This document shows positions 43,733-55,675 of a DNA stretch of 64,000 nt, one piece after another. The translations under genes were made by a program, and so were the position numbers. Each line of letters starts with the position of its first letter. The first letter of the stretch is position 1. Origin of the DNA: JBCCGG01 sp039029395 (GTDB taxonomy: Bacteria; Pseudomonadota; Alphaproteobacteria; Kiloniellales; JAKSDN01); the NCBI GenBank assembly GCA_039029395.1, contig JBCCGG010000001.1:382400-446399 (forward strand), in the 5' to 3' direction. The notes beneath the pieces are model-generated. The model saw nothing but the letters and a program-made list of their open reading frames with translations, was not told the origin of the DNA and made no database searches.

Positions 43733-44583
43733 GCCAGCCAGCGCTTGCGGCGCTTGTAGTGCTTGACGTCTCGGTAGCTTTTGCGGCCGCCGGCCGAGAG
43801 CCCCAGATAGAACTCCTTGACGTCCTCGTTGCTGGCCAGGGTGTCGGCGTCGCCGTCGAGCACGACCCGGCCGTTCTCAAGGATGTAGCCGTAGGTGGCG
43901 TACTTCAGCGCCATGTTGGTGTTCTGCTCGGCAAGTAGGATCGAGACGCCCTCGTTCTCGTTGAGCGCCCGGACGATCTCGAAGATCTCCTCGACCAGCT
44001 GGGGGGCGAGGCCCATGGAGGGTTCGTCCAGGAGGATCATCGAGGGCCGGCTCATCAGCGCCCGGCCGATCGCGCACATCTGCTGCTCGCCACCCGAGGT
44101 GTATCCGGCCTGGGCCTTGGCGCGCTCTTTCAGGCGTGGGAAATAGCTATAGACCTTCTCCAGGTCCTCGCGGATCTGGCTCTTGCGGCCGCCTTGGGTG
44201 TAGGCGCCGGTCAGCAGGTTTTCCTCGACCGTCAGATGCTCGAAGCAGTGGCGGCCTTCCATCACCTGAATCACACCCCGTTTGACCAGGTCGTTGGGGG
44301 TCAGGCTATCGACCCGGTCGCCCTCGAACTCGATCGAGCCTTTGGTGACCTCGCCGCGCTCTGCGTGCAGCAGATTTGAAACCGCCTTCAGGGTCGTCGT
44401 CTTGCCGGCCCCGTTGGCGCCCAGCAGGGCGACGATGCCGCCCTCGGGCACCTCGAGCGAGACCCCCTTTAAGACCAAGATGACGTGGTCGTAGATGACC
44501 TCGATGTTGTTGACCTTGAGGACGACCCGCGGCGCGTTGGCGCGCGCGGGCCGTTCCCCAAGGGTGGTCACGGTATCGTTCAC
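43729..44583 (-). CDS. livF: branched-chain amino acid-type ABC transporter, ATP-binding protein LivF
   Basis: 284 residues from a GTG at 44583. Walker A LLGANGAGKTTTLKAVSNL, signature YTSGGEQQMCAIGRALMSRPS and Walker B MILLDEPSMGLAP. The second LivF-type ATPase normally carries LLxEQNxxxAL in the H-loop region, here ILLAEQNTNMAL. The C-terminus is unusually long, with an Arg/Lys-rich end (KSYRDVKHYKRRKRWLA). It energises the Liv-type importer with LivG. Overlaps the CoA ligase by four bases. Confidence 0.92.
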   Translation of the reverse strand: MNDTVTTLGERPARANAPRVVLKVNNIEVIYDHVILVLKGVSLEVPEGGIVALLGANGAGKTTTLKAVSNLLHAERGEVTKGSIEFEGDRVDSLTPNDLVKRGVIQVMEGRHCFEHLTVEENLLTGAYTQGGRKSQIREDLEKVYSYFPRLKERAKAQAGYTSGGEQQMCAIGRALMSRPSMILLDEPSMGLAPQLVEEIFEIVRALNENEGVSILLAEQNTNMALKYATYGYILENGRVVLDGDADTLASNEDVKEFYLGLSAGGRKSYRDVKHYKRRKRWLA

Positions 44584-44602
44584 GATTGCTTCGGAGCCCT
44601 AA

Positions 44603-45937
44603 TCAGCTCTCTTTGCTGCAATCGCGCGGCGTGATGCTGTTCTCCGCGGCGTAGTCGGCCGCGGCCTTCTCGATCAAGGGACGAACCACGTCGCGCATCG
44701 GCGGGACCCAGTCGCTGACGAAGTTCCACTTTTCGCCGTCCCACTGCTGGATCATCACCGGGCCGCCGGTCTCGTGGTCCTCGCAAGAGACCTTGACCGG
44801 ATTGGTGAAGCCCTCCATGCCGAGCTCCTTGAGGCGCTCTTCCGTCAGGTCCAAGTTCTCCAGGCCCCAGCGTACCTCCTCGCCGGTCAGCGGGCGGTTG
44901 CCGAATTTGGCTTGGGCCGTGCGGATCGCTTCGACGCCGAACATGGCGTTCACGATGCCGCGGTTGTAAAGCACCTCGCCGACATTGTTATCCTTGGCCT
45001 CGGCTGCGTCGCCGCCGTAGATGACCTTGATGATATCGTCGTGAATCTTGAAGTCGGTGCCGGCGCCGTGGAAGGTGCCCGACTTGTAGCCGATCGCGCC
45101 GTCGCCGGCGGGGATCACGTCGGCTTCCGTACCCGACCACCAGACGCCGATGAAGTGGTCCATCGGGAAGTTGATGGCCGCCGCTTCCTTGACCGCGACC
45201 TGATTCATCACGCCCCAGCCCCACATCAGGATCCAATCGGGCTTATAGCGCCGGATCTGCAGCCAGGTGGCTTTCTGCTCCTGACCGGGATGGTCGACCG
45301 ACAGCAGCTTGAGTTCGAAGTCGTACTTTTCGGACAGCACCTCGAGAGTCGGGATCGGCTCCTTACCGTAGGCGCTGTTGTGATAGACCAGGGCGATCTT
45401 CTGGCCCTTAAGCTTATCAAAGCCGCCGGTCTGGTCCGCGATGTACTGGATGAAGGCCGAGGCCTGGCTCCAGTAGGTCGTCGGGAAATTGAAGATCCAC
45501 TTGAACACCGAGCCGTCGGCCGCCGCGGTGCGGCCATAGCCCATGGAGAGGATCGGAATCTTGTCGACCTCGGCCTTGGGGATCAGCTGGTAGGTGATGC
45601 CCGTGCTATAGGGGTTGAACAGGGCGGCGCCGGTCGGGCCATTGTTCTTTAGCTTCTCGTAGCACTCGACGCCGATCTTGGTGTTGTACTCGGTCTCGCA
45701 CTCCTCGAAGCTGATCTTGACGCCGTTGATGCCGCCGTCGCGCTCGTTGATCAGATTGTAGTAATCGCGGAAGCCGTTGGCGACCGGAATGCCGCTCGGC
45801 GCGTAGGGGCCGGTGCGGTAGACCAGCATCGGTATGAACTGCTCGTCTTGCGCGAAGCTCGGCTCCGCGACCAGCGTGCCGCTCGCGGCCACCGCGGCCC
45901 CGAGCAAGGACAGTGTCATGTTCCTTAGGTTCATCAT
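44603..45937 (-). CDS. ABC transporter substrate-binding protein (Liv type)
   Basis: 444 residues. Signal peptide (about 1-29, MNLRNMTLSLLGAAVAASGTLVAEPSFAQ) for export to the periplasm. The fold is type I periplasmic binding protein: VYRTGPYAPSGIPVANGFRDYYNLIN, GINGVKISFEECETEYN and VALVYHNSAYGKEPIPTLEVLS. The length and the adjacent CoA ligases indicate an organic, possibly aromatic or short-chain acid in place of an amino acid. GGGAGAAGC precedes the ATG. Lies between livM and livF. Confidence 0.88.
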   Translation of the reverse strand: MMNLRNMTLSLLGAAVAASGTLVAEPSFAQDEQFIPMLVYRTGPYAPSGIPVANGFRDYYNLINERDGGINGVKISFEECETEYNTKIGVECYEKLKNNGPTGAALFNPYSTGITYQLIPKAEVDKIPILSMGYGRTAAADGSVFKWIFNFPTTYWSQASAFIQYIADQTGGFDKLKGQKIALVYHNSAYGKEPIPTLEVLSEKYDFELKLLSVDHPGQEQKATWLQIRRYKPDWILMWGWGVMNQVAVKEAAAINFPMDHFIGVWWSGTEADVIPAGDGAIGYKSGTFHGAGTDFKIHDDIIKVIYGGDAAEAKDNNVGEVLYNRGIVNAMFGVEAIRTAQAKFGNRPLTGEEVRWGLENLDLTEERLKELGMEGFTNPVKVSCEDHETGGPVMIQQWDGEKWNFVSDWVPPMRDVVRPLIEKAAADYAAENSITPRDCSKES

Positions 45938-46081
45938 GCTTCTCCCTGTTCTCCCCTTCTGTGGGCGCCTCGGTCGATGCGCCGCTCACTTATGGCCCCG
46001 TGGTATGGCCCCCGGGGCCTTCATTGCGCGCCAAGCTAGCATGCCGGTGCGCCTTGTCCAATCGTCCTCGGCCCGGCGCCC

Positions 46082-47158
46082 CTAGTAGGGGAACGGCCAG
46101 AGCCGAAGCTTCTCCTTGAGTATCTGCCACAATCGGGCCAGGCCGTTGGGCTCGACGATCAAGAAGAAGATGATCATGGTGCCGAACAACATGATCTCGA
46201 TGTGCTTCTGCAGGTCGATCGGCATCTCGATTCCGACCAGCTGAGGTGCGTTGGTGAGAACGATCGGCACCAGAGTGATGAAGGCGGCGCCCAGGAAGGA
46301 GCCCAAGATCGAGCCGAGCCCGCCGATAATCACCATGAACAGCACGTCGAAAGAAATGAAGATGTCGAAGGCCTCGGTCTCCGCGCTGCCAAGCCACAAG
46401 AAGACGCTCATGGCGCCGGCCACCCCGCAGTAGAACGACGAAATAGTGAAGGCCAGGAGCTTGGTCTGTAGCGGCCGGATGCCGATGATCTCGGCGGCAA
46501 TATCCATGTCGCGAATTGCCATCCAGGATCGCCCAATGCGCCCGCGCACTAGATTCTTGGCGGCCAGCGCAAAGATCGTAACGATGATTAGGGCGACCAT
46601 GTAACGCGTTTCCGCGGTCGCCGCCGGTCCAGTCACAGTGATTCCGAGGAACTCCCGCGGCGGTGCGGTGATGGTACCCGAGGGGTTGTCGTTGTAAAAC
46701 CAGCCGACCTTGTTGAACATCCAGATCAGGAAGAACTGCGCCGCGAGCGTGGCGACCGCCAGGTAGAAGCCTTTGATGCGCAAGCTCGGCAAGCCGAACA
46801 GTAGGCCTACTCCGGCGGCGATCAGGCCGGCGATGATGAACACCACGAAGATGTTGATGTCGGGAATGTTGGTGGTGATCTTGTAGGTCATGTAGGCGCC
46901 GACCGCCATGAAGCCGCCGGTGCCGAGCGAGACCTGGCCGGCGTAGCCGGTCAAGATGTTGAGCCCGATGGTCGCCAGAGCGAACACCAGGAAGGGGATC
47001 ATCACCGCCTGCAGCAGGTACTCGTTGGCCAGCAGCGGGATCGCGACGTAGGCGATGACAAGCACCAGGGCGATGAACCAGCGGTCCTGAATGATCGGGA
47101 AGATCGCCTGATCGGCGCCGTAGCTGGTCTTGAACTGTCCCGACTCCCGGTAAATCAT
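46082..47158 (-). CDS. livM: branched-chain amino acid-type ABC transporter permease LivM
   Basis: 358 residues with about ten membrane helices. Family marks: IGLNILTGYAGQVSLGTGGFMAVGAYMTYKI, LPSLRIKGFYLAVATLAAQF and GRSWMAIRDMDIAAEIIGI. LivH and LivM form the membrane channel of the importer. It starts 4 bases after livH ends. The 144-base gap after it holds a GC-rich palindromic patch (46007-46019) that may stabilise or attenuate the mRNA. Confidence 0.92.
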   Translation of the reverse strand: MIYRESGQFKTSYGADQAIFPIIQDRWFIALVLVIAYVAIPLLANEYLLQAVMIPFLVFALATIGLNILTGYAGQVSLGTGGFMAVGAYMTYKITTNIPDINIFVVFIIAGLIAAGVGLLFGLPSLRIKGFYLAVATLAAQFFLIWMFNKVGWFYNDNPSGTITAPPREFLGITVTGPAATAETRYMVALIIVTIFALAAKNLVRGRIGRSWMAIRDMDIAAEIIGIRPLQTKLLAFTISSFYCGVAGAMSVFLWLGSAETEAFDIFISFDVLFMVIIGGLGSILGSFLGAAFITLVPIVLTNAPQLVGIEMPIDLQKHIEIMLFGTMIIFFLIVEPNGLARLWQILKEKLRLWPFPY

Positions 47159-47162
47159 CGTC

Positions 47163-48098
47163 CTACACCCGTTCTATGATTTTTTCGCCGAACAGCCCCT
47201 GGGGCCGGAACACCAGGAACACCAGAGCCAGCACGTAGGCGAACCAGTTCTCGATCGCGCCGCCGATCAGGGGTCCCCAGTAGATCTCGGCAATTTTCTC
47301 GCCGACACCGATGATCAGTCCGCCGACGATGGCGCCCGGCACCGAGGTGAAGCCGCCTAGGATCAGCACCGGCAAGGCCTTCAGCGCGATCAGCGAGAGG
47401 CTGAACTGCACGCCGCTCTTGGCGCCCCACATGATGCCGGCGACCAGGCCGACGAATCCGGCGACCGACCAGACGATGACCCAGATGGTCTTGAGCGGAA
47501 TGCCGACCGAGAGCGCCGCCTGGTGATCGTCCGCGACCGCGCGCAGCGCCCGGCCGATGCGTGTGTAGTGGAAGAACACGGCGAGCACGGCGACCAGCAC
47601 GGCGCCCGAGGCGGCGGCGAAGAGCTCGAATTCGTTTAAGAGGATGCCGCCAACCTCGAAGGAGGCGTTGGGGATACCGATATCGAGCCGCTTGACGTTG
47701 GAGCCCCAGATGGTCTCGCCCAGGCCCTCGAGAAGGAAGGCGAGACCGATCGTCGCCATAAACAGGATAATGCCTTCCTGGTTGACCAGCTTGCGCAGCA
47801 TGAAGCGCTCGATCGCGAAGGCCAGGATGATCATCACGATGACCGTGCCGATCAGCGCCAGCCAGACCGGCGCGCCGCGCTCCATCAGCCCGACCAGGGT
47901 GAGCGCCGCGAACAGCACCATCACGCCCTGGGCGAAGTTGAACACGCCCGAGGCCTTGAAGATCAAGACGAAGCCGAGCGCGACGAGCGAGTACATGACG
48001 CCGGTTAGAAGCCCGCCGATCACCACCTCGGCGAAGAACACCGGTGATCCGGCGATATCCAAAAAAGGCGCGACGAAGACGGCGTAGAGAATTTCCAT
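47163..48098 (-). CDS. livH: branched-chain amino acid-type ABC transporter permease LivH
   Basis: 311 residues with about eight membrane helices. Family marks: GGLLTGVMYSLVALGFVLIFKASGVFNFAQGVMV and RALRAVADDHQAALSVGIPLKTIWVIVWSVAGFVG. The second permease of the importer; order ligase-livG-livH-livM-binding protein-livF on the minus strand. ATG at 48098. Confidence 0.92.
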   Translation of the reverse strand: MEILYAVFVAPFLDIAGSPVFFAEVVIGGLLTGVMYSLVALGFVLIFKASGVFNFAQGVMVLFAALTLVGLMERGAPVWLALIGTVIVMIILAFAIERFMLRKLVNQEGIILFMATIGLAFLLEGLGETIWGSNVKRLDIGIPNASFEVGGILLNEFELFAAASGAVLVAVLAVFFHYTRIGRALRAVADDHQAALSVGIPLKTIWVIVWSVAGFVGLVAGIMWGAKSGVQFSLSLIALKALPVLILGGFTSVPGAIVGGLIIGVGEKIAEIYWGPLIGGAIENWFAYVLALVFLVFRPQGLFGEKIIERV

Positions 48099-48129
48099 CG
48101 CGGTTCAGCCCCTCTCTCGCGCGGTCGGC

Positions 48130-48927
48130 TCAGGCATCGTGCGCCACTCCCAGATAGGCGTCGATCACGCCCTGGTCGCCGCGCACCACGTCCGGCGTGC
48201 CGTCGGCGATCTTCTGGCCATAGTCGAGCACGACAACCCGGTCTGAGATGTCCATGACCACGCCCATGTCGTGCTCGATCAGCGCGATCGTCGTGCCGAA
48301 CTCGTCATTGACGTCCAGGACAAAGCGGCACATGTCCTCCTTCTCCTCGACGTTCATGCCGGCCATCGGCTCGTCGAGCAGCAGCAGGCTCGGCTCGGCG
48401 GCCAAGGCGCGGCCCAGTTCGACCCGCTTCTGCAGGCCGTAGGGCAGGCGGCCGACCGGGGTCTTGCGGATATCCTGGATCTCCAAAAAGTCGATGATTT
48501 GCTCGACCCTGGCCCGGTGCTCGAGCTCCTCGCGCTTGGCCGGTCCCAAGTAGAGCGCCTGCCATAGGAGGCCGCGTTTCATCTTGAGAAGACGCCCGGT
48601 CATGATGTTGTCGAGCGTGCTCATGCCCTTGAACAGCGCGATGTTCTGGAAAGTGCGGGCGATGCCTTGGGATGCCGCCACGTGGGGCCGCATTTGGCTG
48701 CGGGTCCGGCCCCGGTAGGTGATGCGGCCTTCCTGGGGATGATAGAAGCCGTTGATCACGTTCAGCATGGAGGACTTGCCGGCGCCGTTGGGGCCGATGA
48801 TCGCGCGGATCTCGTGCTCCTTGATGTCGAAGCTGACGTTAGAGATCGCCTTGACGCCGCCGAACGACAGGCTGATGCCCTCGACCTCGAGCAGGGTCTC
48901 GCCGAAAGGCCGCCGATTGCCCGACAT
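48130..48927 (-). CDS. livG: branched-chain amino acid-type ABC transporter, ATP-binding protein LivG
   Basis: 265 residues. Walker A IIGPNGAGKSSMLNVINGFYHP, a GRTRSQMRPH stretch, GIARTFQNIALFKGMSTLDNIM, signature LPYGLQKRVELGRALAAEPS and Walker B LLLLDEPMAGMNVEE. The extra C-terminal MISDRV-like block is typical of LivG (the longer of the two ATPases). It starts 6 bases after the CoA ligase stop. Confidence 0.92.
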   Translation of the reverse strand: MSGNRRPFGETLLEVEGISLSFGGVKAISNVSFDIKEHEIRAIIGPNGAGKSSMLNVINGFYHPQEGRITYRGRTRSQMRPHVAASQGIARTFQNIALFKGMSTLDNIMTGRLLKMKRGLLWQALYLGPAKREELEHRARVEQIIDFLEIQDIRKTPVGRLPYGLQKRVELGRALAAEPSLLLLDEPMAGMNVEEKEDMCRFVLDVNDEFGTTIALIEHDMGVVMDISDRVVVLDYGQKIADGTPDVVRGDQGVIDAYLGVAHDA

Positions 48928-48933
48928 CGCGGT

Positions 48934-50889
48934 TCAGCTGGCCTTCTTGAGCGGCTCGGCCGCCACCGTCGCGGTCTCCGCGATTTTCAGGTCGGCCGAG
49001 AGCGTGCCCGTGCGGCCATCCTCGAAGGTCACCTGGGTCTCGATGAAGGCGTGATCCGCGCTGGAGTAGAGGCCCTCGATCAGAGGGTCGTACTTCTCTG
49101 CGACGATGCGCCGGCGCACCTTGCGGGTGCGGGTCAGCTCGCCGTCGTCGGCATCAAGCTCCTTGTGCAGGATCAAGAAGCGCTTGATCTGGGAGGACGC
49201 CAAGTTGGGGTCGGCGGCCAGGTCCCGGTTGACCTGCTCGATGTGGCTTTTGATGATCTCGTAGACTTGCGGATTGGCGGCTAGCTCCTGGTAGCTGCCG
49301 TAGGGCACGCCGTTGCGCTCGGCCCAATTTCCGACTGCCTCCAGATCGATGTTGATAAAAGCCGCCGCGTAGGCCCGGCCGTCGCCGAAGGCAACGGCCT
49401 CGCGGATCTCCGGGAAGAACTTCAGTTTGTTCTCGATGAACTTGGGCGCGAACATCGCGCCGTCTTGCAGCCGGCCCACATCCTTGGCCCGGTCGATGAT
49501 GATTAAGTGGCCCTTGTCGTTGAAGAAGCCGGCGTCGCCGGTGTGCACCCAGCCCTCCGCAGTCTTGGTGGATTCCGTTGCCTCCCGGTTCTTGTAGTAC
49601 TCCTGGAAGGTGCCGGGTCCGCGGAACAGCACCTCGCCGCCGTCGGAGACTTGGATCTCGACCTCGGGCGCCGGCACGCCGACCGTGTCCGGCAGGATCT
49701 CGCCGTCCGGCTGCACGGCGATGAAGACGCTGGCCTCGGTCGAGCCGTAAAGCTGCTTCAAGTTGATGCCGAGCGCGCGGTAGAAATCGAAAATGTCCGG
49801 TCCGATCGCCTCGCCGGCGGTGTAGGCCAGACGCACCCGGCTGAAGCCCAGCGTGTTCATGAGCGGTCCATAAACCAATAGCCCGCCCAAGCGATAGAGC
49901 AGCCTGTCCATGGTCGAGACCGGCTTGCCGTCGAGGATCGCCACACCGCTCTTGCGGGCGCGCTCCATGAAGTGGTGGAACAGCCAGCGCTTGAAGCGGC
50001 TGGCGTCCTCCATTCGGATCATCACCGTGGTCAGTATGGTCTCGAAGATTCTGGGCGGCGCGAAGAAATAGGTCGGGCCCAGCTCGCGCAGGTCGTGCAT
50101 CACCGTCGCGCCCGATTCCGGGCAGCTCACGCAAAAACCCGCGCAATAACTCTGGGCGAAGGAAAAGATATGATCGCCGACCCAAGCCATGGGCAGGTAG
50201 GCCAGCATCTCTTCCTTTTCGGTCAATCTCTCGAGCGTGATGTTGTTGGCCGCCGTCTTGATCACGTTCTCGAAGGACAGCACCACGCCCTTGGGCTGGC
50301 CGGTCGTGCCCGAGGTGTAGAGGATGATCGACACGTCCTTGCCGTCGCCTTTTGAAACCTCTTCCTCGAAGATGCCCGGGTTGGCCGCCTCGTGAGCCCG
50401 GCCCTTTTCCTGCACCGTCTCGAAGCTGTGCAGGTAAGGCTGATCGTAGTGGCGCATACCCCGGGCATCGCAGTAGACCATTGTCTCCAGGCGCGGGCAG
50501 CGGTCCTTGATCTCAATCAACTTGTCGACCTGCTCCTGGTCCTCGGCGATCGCGAAGCGCGCCTCGGCGTGGTCGATCACGAAGGCCATCTCGTCGGCCA
50601 CCGAGTCCTGATAGACCGGGACCGGCACCGCGCCCAAGGATTGGGCCGCGACCATCGACCAATAGAGCCGGGGCCGGTTGTCGCCGATGATCGCCAGCTT
50701 ATCGCCGCGCTGCAGGCCAAGCGCGATCAGGCCACAGGTGAGCGCCTTGACCTCATCGAGCACCTCGGCCCAGCTCCAGGACTGCCAGATGCCGAAGTCC
50801 TTTTCCCGGATCGCCGGGCGATCGGCCAGGCGCCGGCCGTTCTCCATGAGCAGTTTAGGGAAAGTGTCCTGATCCGGCTGCGAGGTCAT
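48934..50889 (-). CDS. long-chain acyl-CoA synthetase family protein
   Basis: 651 residues, full length for the FadD15/FAA-like branch. AMP-binding motif ILYTSGTTGQPKGVVLSFENV, VYGSTEASVFIAV (A5), VHTGDAGFFNDKGHLIIIDRAKDVGRLQDGAMFAPKFIENKLK (A7-A8). Converts a fatty or aromatic acid to its CoA ester in the cytosol. First gene of the minus-strand operon, directly before livG, so it probably activates what the transporter brings in. Confidence 0.9.
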   Translation of the reverse strand: MTSQPDQDTFPKLLMENGRRLADRPAIREKDFGIWQSWSWAEVLDEVKALTCGLIALGLQRGDKLAIIGDNRPRLYWSMVAAQSLGAVPVPVYQDSVADEMAFVIDHAEARFAIAEDQEQVDKLIEIKDRCPRLETMVYCDARGMRHYDQPYLHSFETVQEKGRAHEAANPGIFEEEVSKGDGKDVSIILYTSGTTGQPKGVVLSFENVIKTAANNITLERLTEKEEMLAYLPMAWVGDHIFSFAQSYCAGFCVSCPESGATVMHDLRELGPTYFFAPPRIFETILTTVMIRMEDASRFKRWLFHHFMERARKSGVAILDGKPVSTMDRLLYRLGGLLVYGPLMNTLGFSRVRLAYTAGEAIGPDIFDFYRALGINLKQLYGSTEASVFIAVQPDGEILPDTVGVPAPEVEIQVSDGGEVLFRGPGTFQEYYKNREATESTKTAEGWVHTGDAGFFNDKGHLIIIDRAKDVGRLQDGAMFAPKFIENKLKFFPEIREAVAFGDGRAYAAAFINIDLEAVGNWAERNGVPYGSYQELAANPQVYEIIKSHIEQVNRDLAADPNLASSQIKRFLILHKELDADDGELTRTRKVRRRIVAEKYDPLIEGLYSSADHAFIETQVTFEDGRTGTLSADLKIAETATVAAEPLKKAS

Positions 50890-51175
50890 GCCCCCCTCCA
50901 GCTCATGCGGCGACGCGCCTGAAGCGCGCCCTGCGTGATCTGAGTCACGCCGTCCTCCCTGAATTATTATTCATGGTCTTTGTTTCTTGGCGGAGATATT
51001 AGTGCGCTTCAAGTCCTGTGACAATTGCAAGCGCCGGAAGCAAGCCAAGGACGATCACAAATTCACGAGCCTGTGCCCGCAAGGCCGTCCGGGCGACCTG
51101 GACCCATCGGTTGCTTGGTCCTATATTCGCGCCCGAATTGCCGCATGCCATAGCGCCAGCAGAGGGGAGCCGCTC

Positions 51176-53851
<2,676 letters not shown>

Positions 53852-53877
53852 GACGGTTATTCGATGGGGGCGCCTCG

Positions 53878-54774
53878 ATGAGAAAGCTCCGCGTCCACCA
53901 TTCGACGCTCTATCGCTACCGCAAGGCGGTTGCGTTCGGCGCCCATCGCCTGATGTTTCGGCCGCGGGATTCCCACGACCTGCGCCTGATCGCCGCCGAG
54001 CTAGTGATCGACCCGGCGGCCGAGGTGCGCTGGCTGCACGACGTTTTCTCCAACTCGATCGCGATCGCACGCTTCGAGGGTTTGGCCGAGGCGCTGCGCT
54101 TCGAGAGCAATATCACCTTGGAGCACTACGGCATCGAGCGCCCTGTGGTTCAGATCGAGCCCTATGCCACCCACTATCCTTTCAGCTATTCCAGCGAGTT
54201 CATCTCCGATCTGGCGCGCACCAACCAGCGGCACTACCCCGATCCCGAGGGGCGGGTCGACGCCTGGGTCAAGGAGGTCCTGGCCGAGCTTGGTAGCCAG
54301 CCGGAGACCGCACATTTGATAGAGCGGCTCAACCACGCGGTCCACCAACGCTTCGCCTACGAGCCGCGCTTCGCCGTCGGCGTGCAGAGCCCGGTCGAGA
54401 CCCTGAACCAAGGCAGCGGCACCTGCCGGGACTTAGCGCTCTTCATGATGGAGGCGTTGCGGGCGCTCGGCCTCGCCGCGCGTTTCGTCTCCGGCTATCT
54501 CTACGACCCGGCGCTCGACGGCGAGGGCGGGGGCGACAGCGGTCTGCGCGGCGCCGGCGCAACCCATGCCTGGGTTCAGGTCTTTCTGCCCGGCGCCGGC
54601 TGGGTCGAGTACGACCCAACCAACGGCCTGGTCGGCGGCGCCGATCTGATCCGGGTCGCGGTGACCCGCGACCCCATGCAGGCCCTACCGCTCCAAGGCA
54701 CCTACATCGGCGCCGCCGAGGACTTTCTCGATATGAGCGTCGAAGTCACGGTTTCCGCGGAAAATCTCGGTTAA
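53878..54774 (+). CDS. transglutaminase-like family protein
   Basis: 298 residues. N-terminal bacterial transglutaminase-like domain (about 1-80, LRVHHSTLYRYRKAVAFGAHRLMFRPRDSHDL). Catalytic core (about 165-255): Cys in GSGTCRDLALFMMEALRALGLAARFVSGYLY, His in ATHAWVQVFLPGAGW and Asp in VEYDPTNGLVGG. These enzymes act as cysteine proteases or amidases; natural substrates are mostly unknown. The start ATG at 53878 lies 26 bases after acnA. Confidence 0.85.
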   Translation: MRKLRVHHSTLYRYRKAVAFGAHRLMFRPRDSHDLRLIAAELVIDPAAEVRWLHDVFSNSIAIARFEGLAEALRFESNITLEHYGIERPVVQIEPYATHYPFSYSSEFISDLARTNQRHYPDPEGRVDAWVKEVLAELGSQPETAHLIERLNHAVHQRFAYEPRFAVGVQSPVETLNQGSGTCRDLALFMMEALRALGLAARFVSGYLYDPALDGEGGGDSGLRGAGATHAWVQVFLPGAGWVEYDPTNGLVGGADLIRVAVTRDPMQALPLQGTYIGAAEDFLDMSVEVTVSAENLG

Positions 54775-54843
54775 CATCCCGCTCATACCTCTCACCCTAA
54801 AGTGATTCGCCCGTGTGGCGGCAGAGCGGATAGGCTTCGGGTC

Positions 54844-55620
54844 ATGAAACAGATCGCAAAGTATGCCTTGACCGGGGCGGTGGCCTTGGCCGGGGTCGCC
54901 CTCTTGGCGCCCGACGGACTGTTTTCCAACAGAGCCGTGGCCGAGATGGCCATCAGCAGCGACTCGCCCGGCGCGCCTGTCGTGGTCGAGCTCTTCACTT
55001 CTCAGGGCTGCAGCTCCTGTCCGCCGGCCGAGGAGATTCTCGGCGAGCTGGCCGACCAGCCTGGCGTTTTGGCGCTCGAGATGCATGTCGACTACTGGGA
55101 CTACATCGGCTGGAAGGATCTTTACGCCAAGCCGGAGATCACCAAGCGCCAGCGCCACTATGCCCGAGATTTGGGCCTGCGCTACGTCTACACCCCGCAG
55201 ATGGTGATCGACGGCAGGGACGACGTGGTCGGCTCCCGGCGCGGCTCGGTGCTCGATAAGATCGAGCAGGCGGCAATCACGCCCAAGCCGGTCAAGGTGA
55301 CCTTCGACCGGGAAGGCAACGGCAGGGTGCTGATCGACGGCGGCATCGCGCCCAAGGACGGCGCGACCGTCTGGCTGGTCACCTTCGACGGCCAGCATTC
55401 GACTGATGTTAAGCGCGGCGAGAACTCCGGGCGCACCCTAATCAACACCCACGTGGTGCGCGAGATGGATGCCATCGGCCACTGGACCGGCGAGCCGCTC
55501 GAGATCGCTCTCGACCTGGCAGGCGCGGCCGCGGCCGGCCGCGACGGTTGCGCGGTACTGGTTCAGACCGGCGGAACGGGCCCGGTGCTCGGCGCCGCCA
55601 TGATGATGCTGGAGAACTAA
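54844..55620 (+). CDS. DUF1223 thioredoxin-fold protein
   Basis: 258 residues from the ATG at 54844. Signal sequence or N-terminal membrane helix (about 5-25). The mature part begins VVVELFTSQGCSSCPPAEEILGELA, the CxxC (CSSC) of the DUF1223 family (PF06764), followed by LEMHVDYWDYIGWKDLYA and YTPQMVIDGRDDVVGS with the thioredoxin-like cis-Pro. Likely periplasmic and redox-active; role unknown. It commonly lies near acnA in alphaproteobacteria. Confidence 0.88.
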   Translation: MKQIAKYALTGAVALAGVALLAPDGLFSNRAVAEMAISSDSPGAPVVVELFTSQGCSSCPPAEEILGELADQPGVLALEMHVDYWDYIGWKDLYAKPEITKRQRHYARDLGLRYVYTPQMVIDGRDDVVGSRRGSVLDKIEQAAITPKPVKVTFDREGNGRVLIDGGIAPKDGATVWLVTFDGQHSTDVKRGENSGRTLINTHVVREMDAIGHWTGEPLEIALDLAGAAAAGRDGCAVLVQTGGTGPVLGAAMMMLEN

Positions 55621-55643
55621 GCGGTAAGTTTATTGGTCGCGTT

Positions 55644-55662
55644 CGGCGCCGGCCCGGCGCCG
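55644..55662. terminator. GC-rich hairpin between the convergent DUF1223 gene and htpG
   Basis: CGGCGCC (55644-55650) and GGCGCCG (55656-55662) around GGCCC. It lies between two gene ends and could stop transcription. No T tract follows on either strand, so terminator function is uncertain. Confidence 0.4.
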
Positions 55663-55675
55663 CGTTAAACGAAAA

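Noticed and set aside
46007..46019. GC palindrome between livM and the binding protein gene as a terminator
   Set aside because: Too short a loop and no T tract; at most an mRNA-stability stem.
50987..51175. N-terminal extension of aconitase, including a Cys-containing KSCDNCKRRK stretch
   Set aside because: A start at 51176 has a good ribosome-binding site and gives the normal 891-residue length; the extension looks like the untranslated leader.
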